A DNA stretch of 64,000 nucleotides, taken from contig JACGWO010000012.1 in the NCBI GenBank assembly GCA_034509735.1, forward strand, positions 21,977,188 through 22,041,187. Reading direction: 5' to 3'. Of the stretch, positions 58,201-64,000 are shown piece by piece. The notes below the pieces were generated by a model. It searched no databases, was not told the origin of the DNA, and was given only the letters and a program-made list of their open reading frames with translations. Each line of letters begins with the position of its first letter. The stretch's first letter is position 1. This DNA comes from Sesamum alatum (Eukaryota > Streptophyta > Magnoliopsida > Lamiales > Pedaliaceae). The translations under genes were made by a program, and so were the position numbers.

Positions 58201-61200
58201 GTAAGCATATAATAGTATATGACGGTAGAGTTTAGAATAGACGATTACGTCGTTGGAGCATATGGAATATATACTATGTGAGGCCATGCGAAGGAGCAAA
58301 AAAATAAAAATAAAAATTACAACCATTATATAACATTGAAACAAATATTATCCTCTTCTTCATGACTATATAACGAATCAGCATTCTGTATTTCGTGGGT
58401 ACAAAGTCCCTCACAACAGCCCATCTAAAAACATTTGATCTGATGGTTTTACATTAGTAGATAAAAAGTCTGCTTAATTTCCACTAGTATTTTCTGTAGC
58501 GAACTGTTCATGTTCCATAATTTTGTACCACATACACTGGAAAGCTTGGGATAGGGTTTTCACTGGCTTAGTTGTAAATAAAGCCTTTTGACCGGGGGGA
58601 AAGAAACTCTGTTTCTTCCTTTGAACACCAGATATGATGAACTGAAGTTGCTTTGAAACAAGAGTGGTATATTATTGAGGAAAAAAGAATTAAACAGCAG
58701 AGGGCAAGGAGGATATGCCCTTATGTTTTGGGAAATGCTACCTAATCTGTAGTATCTCGGTCACACATCATGAAAATAATAGCATGATAATATAGTTAAA
58801 CATATGAATACAAAATGTGGAACAAAATTGCAAACGTTTTAAGCAGAGAAGCTCATGTCAAATGGCCAAAAGAGTGAACTTTTAGAAATTTTCAGCCCAT
58901 TCTGCGAGTCCAACTTACACAAGAACGAACAATATTTATTTGATTTGTTGAATCCTAACCTTCAGGAATGTCACATGCGACTATAGCTATCTCAGCAAGA
59001 ATCCACAAAATAAAATTTGGGATCTTAGGATATTCCTGTCGACAATGCTCAGCTAAATGTTTTCCTGCAGAACAGATAAACCTTAAAAATCATAAAAGGC
59101 ATCTCCAGTTTTAGTGCCAACATAGAGATAGTAAACAATTTAAGAAATAACAAACCTGTGACAACTCCTAGGTTCGCTGCAAGGGATTGGATGATAAGAG
59201 CAGCGAATGAAGCTAACAATATAATCCAGAGTAGCTGTAAGATAAAGAGAAACGACATGGACAACCGATTGGATCCAAGGATATTCAATTAAGAAAAGAT
59301 TTTACACAAAAAAGACTTTGGTTTGCATATATGACAGTGGTAAGCCTAAAATCCACCACTAATGGTTGCTGCTTTCAGTCAGCTAAATTGCCAGACGAGA
59401 AACCTTTTTCTCATCTATGCTCATAAGTATGTGAGAAGTCCAACCAAATGTCTATGTCGCCAAAAGCAAAGAGCATAAACAGCTGCTGGCTAACTAAGGT
59501 TACGAGGAGTGAAACCAACATCAGAATCAAGCTACTCGACTTCTTTGCCTTACAATCTTAGAAAGTTTTCTAAATAATGTCTAGTAACTCTTTTGCGCCT
59601 TTTCTGAGTATAGTTCATTCACTATTATGTTATTGTATATTAGAAACAAAAGAAAAATCTTTTGTCTGTAAAGCAAATAGAGAGTAGTACATGAGAATAT
59701 AATTCAGTAAACTCACCCCGTACTTGTACTGAGCTCCTGACTGTAGATCAGTCTGAACTGTTAACGCAGGAGATAAGCAAAGTTATTAACCATGGATAAC
59801 GACTGGTTGGCTCTGAAAAAAGAGTCACTAGGCCTTACAATTTCCAGGATCAATATAGGCAATGGAAACAAGAAAGCCAGGACCCATATATGCAAACAAG
59901 TTCTTCCAGCTCGTTTTCTAGAGAAAAATTGGAAAGAGATTTAATATCAGAAATCAGGAGACTTGAGCATAGTGCAAATGAAATCTGCTTGATGTACATT
60001 ACATAAGTTTCCGTTTTCAAGTTTTGATACTAAATGAAAAGGCATCAAACAGTTAATTCCGGAGAGTGGGCTCGTCCGGACCAAATGTTGATCTCACTCA
60101 CAGAACCTCATGCTCAAGGATCACAAGTCACTTTGCTGAAATCTAATACAATCAAAACTCTCGAAGGGTCAAGTCTAGACCTAGAGGAGATTGAACAAGC
60201 AACTAGAGACAGAGGCATAACAATGTTGCGAGTAGAGTCACCAGATAAGTATGTGGACCTAAAAACACAACATTTATGTGCTCAGTGGCCGAGATTTTTG
60301 CATAGAGATACAAGGCGAAGTGATCAAGGATATAACACTCATGATTGTTCAAGCATCAAGAAACTCAATAGTTTCTTGATACTTGAACAATAGTTTCGAG
60401 AACCAAACAGTGAATGATGGTAAATACTAAGTCCTACTTAAGGCTAAGGTAGCAACACTTGGATCTGATCATTGAACTACTTGCTTGCCTGACTTACTAT
60501 TGGCTAACCAAAAGAATGCTTATCACGCCTGCTAACAAATCAAACTTCTTTTCTTCACTCAAGTACTTCTTTAAATTTAGATTAACTGCAATGATTCCTT
60601 ACCAAAATCAGGGGGGTGGAAGAAAAAGTAAGACTATCGTAATATACAACATGCTCAAAATCAAATTCACAAAAGGTGTTTACTTCCCAGCCAGTGGCTG
60701 AAGTACAATGTTCCGAAAGTTCAACTGAAATAACCGCCATGCCACCTCGTAGATTTAAAACCATTCCATCACATGAAATTCTTTAAGGCACAATCCCACA
60801 AGTTCCGATTCGCAAACAGAAGTTTGGAGAATTGGTCATGAACTATCATAAAAAATAGTCTGAAGCTAAAATTCACGACTAACACTAATATTGCCTAAAC
60901 CGAATTTGAAATGAACATGATACACAACTTCAACATCAAATCATCGAAATCCCTGTCAAACTTAAACTGAAATCCCTCATTTTCATTCAGCTATCCTAAA
61001 TCATTCGCGACCTCACAAATATAGTCTGATAAACTATATTAACACAGCAAGCCATCTTCAAAACAGAGTGTAGAAAAGATATAGTAGTAAATCCTTCTGG
61101 GAAGAAATACATATAAACTCTGAATAAAGATTAACAATTCATAATTTAAATTCCCAATTAACTGAATTTAAAGAAGGAACAGAAGAAAAGGGAATGCTCA

Positions 61201-61315
61201 CATCAGGTACAACAATCTGATCATATTCAATATTCTCAATAAGTGATTCATTGGGATATGTTCTGCTCCCACCACTGGTCATAAACTGTGGTTGTTGAGT
61301 TGGCGGCGCCGCCAT
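55244..61315 (-). CDS. NRAMP: NRAMP metal transporter (NRAMP1/6 type)
   Basis: Proton-coupled divalent metal (Fe/Mn) transporter. Thirteen coding exons on the minus strand: 61315-61202, 59917-59839, 59757-59717, 59234-59156, 59064-58960, 58127-58018, 57922-57741, 57665-57596, 56949-56776, 56648-56544, 56326-56195, 55953-55858 and 55585-55244. They give 542 residues with consistent phases and GT-AG sites. The metal-site DPGN is at 61-64 (first membrane helix) and MPH at 236-238 (sixth helix); [20 protein letters not shown] is the family transport signature. About twelve hydrophobic helices are visible. The soluble tail ends [15 protein letters not shown], as in Arabidopsis NRAMP1/6. ATG 61315 starts a 38-residue cytosolic tail. 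Intron 1 is 1.28 kb. Membrane location (plasma or internal) cannot be told. Confidence 0.95.
60344..60391. repeat. Near-perfect hairpin in NRAMP intron 1
   Basis: Arms of 22 bases ('attgttcaagcatcaagaaa...' and its complement) with one mismatch and a 4-base CAAT loop. It lies in intron 1 on either strand reading. Too short for a standard plant miRNA precursor; function unknown. Confidence 0.8.
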
Positions 61316-61690
61316 TTCCTCCGCACTCTGTTTCAACAAACAGAGCTAATGAATGAACTCATGGGAACAAATTTTGACAAAAACCCAATGAAATTAGAAT
61401 AAACAAAACTCAAATTGCATCAAAATCCGATACATGCAACTACAAACACAAACGATACACACAATGCAATGCACATCGTAAGTTCTTGCGGAATCAAGAT
61501 TCGTGTCACAGTGCATGTGAAGAAAAACAGAGAAGCCCAGATCCAAACAAGTGCAAGATTTCAGTAATTAAGATTAAATCTGCGAAAATCAATGAGGAAA
61601 AAGAAATGGGAATTTGAAGAAGAAGAAGAAGAAAGGTGTAGGGTGCTTACATCTAGTCCGCAACGGAGAGTCTTGGATTAATATATATAT
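61316..61690 (-). promoter_or_regulatory. NRAMP 5'UTR with intron, and (TA)n at the promoter
   Basis: Minus-strand donor GAT|GTAAGC at 61651/61650 and acceptor AACAG near 61330 define a 5'UTR intron of about 320 bases. A short first exon lies at about 61651-61680. A (TA)n microsatellite (61683-61702) sits directly upstream, where a TATA box would be too close to the visible exon, so the true start of transcription may lie further upstream. (GA)n occurs at about 61808-61823. Confidence 0.55.
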
Positions 61691-62265
61691 ATATATATAT
61701 ATGTCAAGCTGTATACTTTACAAACACTTTACTGAACTCTTCCACTCTACCATCATTTATTTATAATCTACGCTCTTGTCTGTGTTTGCTTGTGGTCTGT
61801 GTATGTGAGAGAGAGAGAGAGAGTCAAACCCTCTGTTTGGTTTTGTTTTCTATTCATCTCCGAGATGGGACGAAAACAAAATCAAATATAACATTACTCA
61901 AAATATTTTTACTAGGTGTTTTTGATAATTTTCACATTCTTCCATATAATAATATATTATATACATTTATAAATATATATATAAGTGACATGATTTGACA
62001 ATGAATAGCGTTTTTTGTCTCCCAATATACAACACAATACATACAATACATTTTTAACACTATTTAAAATTAACTACAAAAATATATCCAAACATACACA
62101 TATCTCTAACACACACATTTATCTTTATTTTTCTCTCTCTATCTCCACAAAACAAAACAAAACACTCCAAAAAATAAAACCAAACACAATGAAACCTTCC
62201 TGAATCTCTGTATTTTGATGCGCTCCAATTTTATTCTTGAGATTGTTTATTTATTACATCCTATG

Positions 62266-62500
62266 TCTAATTTATACTAATATATATATATATATAAATC
62301 ATTTGTACTCGTAAAGAGCACTTATTTACACTACGACATCTATTTATGTTATACTAATAATACCCATAAATTAGTTATTTTCTTTATTTTTTCAATATGA
62401 TGTGTTGTTTTGTATATATATTTTCTTATTTATAATATATTTTAAAATATAAAATATTATTTATTGTATATATGCAGGAAAGGCACAGCACGTCGACTAA
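62266..62500 (+). mobile_element. Short Helitron-like element
   Basis: 5' end TCTAATTTATACTAATATAT. The 3' end has 'gcacagcacgtcgactaa' with terminal CTAA (CTRR) before a T. It shares 'tttcaatatgatgtgttgtt' with the inverted members. The base before the 5' end is G and not A, so that end is less certain. Confidence 0.55.
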
Positions 62501-62960
62501 TTATGAACAGATGTGAGCCAAATCTCTTCATTGGTCCCTCATTTTTAAAATGCACCGTAACAATTATTTATCTTTAATAAATATCAATAAAATTCCTGAC
62601 AACTAAAGTTTAATGGAATTAATTAAGATGATTGGAATATTCCACTAATGAAATGATAAAATTGAAAAAAAGAATCTCATGTACTTTAATAATTTATCAA
62701 TTATTAAAAATTATTATGTACTTCAGTAATGTTATATTTTGTATAACTAAATTGAAGTACATAATATTTATTAATAATTGACAATTTTACTATTCTCTCA
62801 AATCAAATGTACCTTGATATATTTTCAAAATATGACATGTAAAAATTTTACTAATGATGTTACGTGTAAGATAAGGTGCAGGAAAAAAAAAGCGTGAGAA
62901 GAAAGAAAAGTGGAGTGAGGTAAGAGAGGAAAAAAGAAGTTGTAAATGTGTGTTTACTAG

Positions 62961-63231
62961 CACCACAAGAAAACACTCAATAGCAACGAAAAAAACAGCA
63001 TCGAGCTAATTAATAAGTAAAATTTCGTTGCTAATATATTATTTAATACAAGAAATTTACTTTCTAATAAATTTAGCAACTAAAATTTACTTGCTAACAA
63101 ATATAGCAACAAATTACTTAAAATATATATTCAGTAGTGTAGATTAGCAAAGAGAATTTACTTGCTAATTAGCTCGACGCTGATTTCAGCATTAATTTTT
63201 TTCGTTACTATTAAGCTATTTTCTTGTAGTG
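62961..63231. mobile_element. CACTA-type MITE
   Basis: Left end CACCACAAGAAAACACTCAA and the complement of the right end, CACTACAAGAAAATAGCTTA, are a terminal inverted repeat of the well-known plant CACTACAAGAAAA type (CACTA/En-Spm). Inner arms also pair ('agcaacgaaaaaaacagcat'). Flanks TAG and TAT could be a decayed 3-base target duplication. About 270 bases, non-coding. Confidence 0.75.
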
Positions 63232-64000
63232 TATAATATATTGAAATTACTATTATAACCAAATTTGATCGAGGAGATTGATTGAATGAAAGGGTAAATT
63301 TAAGTATTCAAAAGTTGATATAACCGATAAGATTTTCTTTTATAATAATATAGATATAGTAATATTTTAAAATAAACTGTTGACGTGACTATAATATATG
63401 ATTTAACATTTCATAATCCACTTAATTAAATATGTATATAAATGATATGACCGTAACGGTATTAATGACAATTAAAGATATTAATTGTCTTGTAGTTTTC
63501 AATTGCCTAAACATCCTTAAAGACTAAATAGGAATATTAGTTAATTTATGATTTAATGAAGGGTTAAATACAATTATCATCCCTGAAAGAAAACCCTGAC
63601 CTTCTAACACCTTTAAATTTGAAGTTCAAAAAATCCATTTTACCCTTACGAAAAATTGATTTTTGAAAAAAAAAATTAAAGAGATTTTTAAAGTACCAAA
63701 ACCACTCTTTTTTTAAGTTTTATCTAATTTTATTTTGACTTGTTGACCGAGCTCTTTTTATTTTCGTAATCCTAAAATACTTGGAGCTCATTTCATTTTA
63801 GTTTTCCTTATTTATCAAACCAAATTAAAAATAAATTTATATATGCATATATATATATATATATTTGCTTAAATAAATATACAATTAATAAAATCGAAAG
63901 AGCTGATCATGAGCTAATAAGAAAATATACAATTAATATATATTTTTATATATATGGTAATTATATAAATGTGAAAATTATATGAATGTATAAATTTATT

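Larger units (their letters stand above)
61700..64000. other. AT-rich intergenic sequence to the window end
   Basis: No gene recognised. Contains the Helitron and CACTA-type MITE listed separately and a (TA)n run near 63848-63863. Confidence 0.6.

Noticed and set aside
60034..60393. 119-codon plus-strand frame in NRAMP intron 1
   Set aside because: Antisense to the gene, no motif I recognise, and part of it is the hairpin. Likely chance.

Overview
The window is nuclear DNA from a flowering plant, almost certainly a dicot. It shows GT-AG introns, AT-rich spacers full of small transposons, plant-type gene families (CAF1 deadenylase, organellar seryl-tRNA synthetase, cinnamoyl-CoA reductase, NRAMP1/6) and telo-box and site II promoter motifs. 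The gene set looks asterid (perhaps Lamiales) to me, but that is an impression and not shown by the sequence. There is no operon logic: these are independent housekeeping and metabolic genes.

Layout. 0-7 kb: two tandem, same-strand CAF1 mRNA deadenylase genes, the first cut by the window edge, with matching promoter architecture (telo-box, TATA, 5'UTR intron). 7-12.3 kb: gene-free, AT-rich, with MITEs, two short Helitrons with clean termini and microsatellites. 12.3-14.7 kb: ribosomal protein eS12. 16.2-18.3 kb (minus): SDF2-like ER MIR-domain protein with a GC-AG intron. 19.4-24.4 kb: an L1-type LINE, dead through frameshifts and at least eight in-frame stops that all fit C-to-T decay. 24.7-29.6 kb: organellar-type seryl-tRNA synthetase in ten coding exons. 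32.4-41.6 kb: a PDS5-like cohesin cofactor with a Tudor domain, two apparent +1 frameshifts and a 4.2-kb intron holding a nested Ty3/gypsy remnant. 42-47.4 kb: MITE-rich spacer with a 0.7-kb foldback element. 47.6-52.9 kb: cinnamoyl-CoA reductase with the NWYCYGK signature. 53-55 kb: MITE fragment with an organelle-like insert and an LTR-like stretch. 55.2-61.7 kb (minus): NRAMP metal transporter in thirteen coding exons. 61.7-64 kb: AT-rich, with a Helitron and a CACTA-type MITE.

The gene products act in mRNA decay, cytosolic and organellar translation, ER protein quality control, sister-chromatid cohesion, lignin monomer synthesis and metal transport. I see no evidence of a new biological system. 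The most noteworthy points are the two members of one MITE family that each carry organelle-like DNA (one with a tRNA-Trp fragment), the nested transposons in the PDS5-like intron, the PDS5-like frameshifts, the CAF1 tandem pair and the GC-AG intron. Exon boundaries were worked out by hand from splice consensus, phase and protein continuity; no database search was possible.
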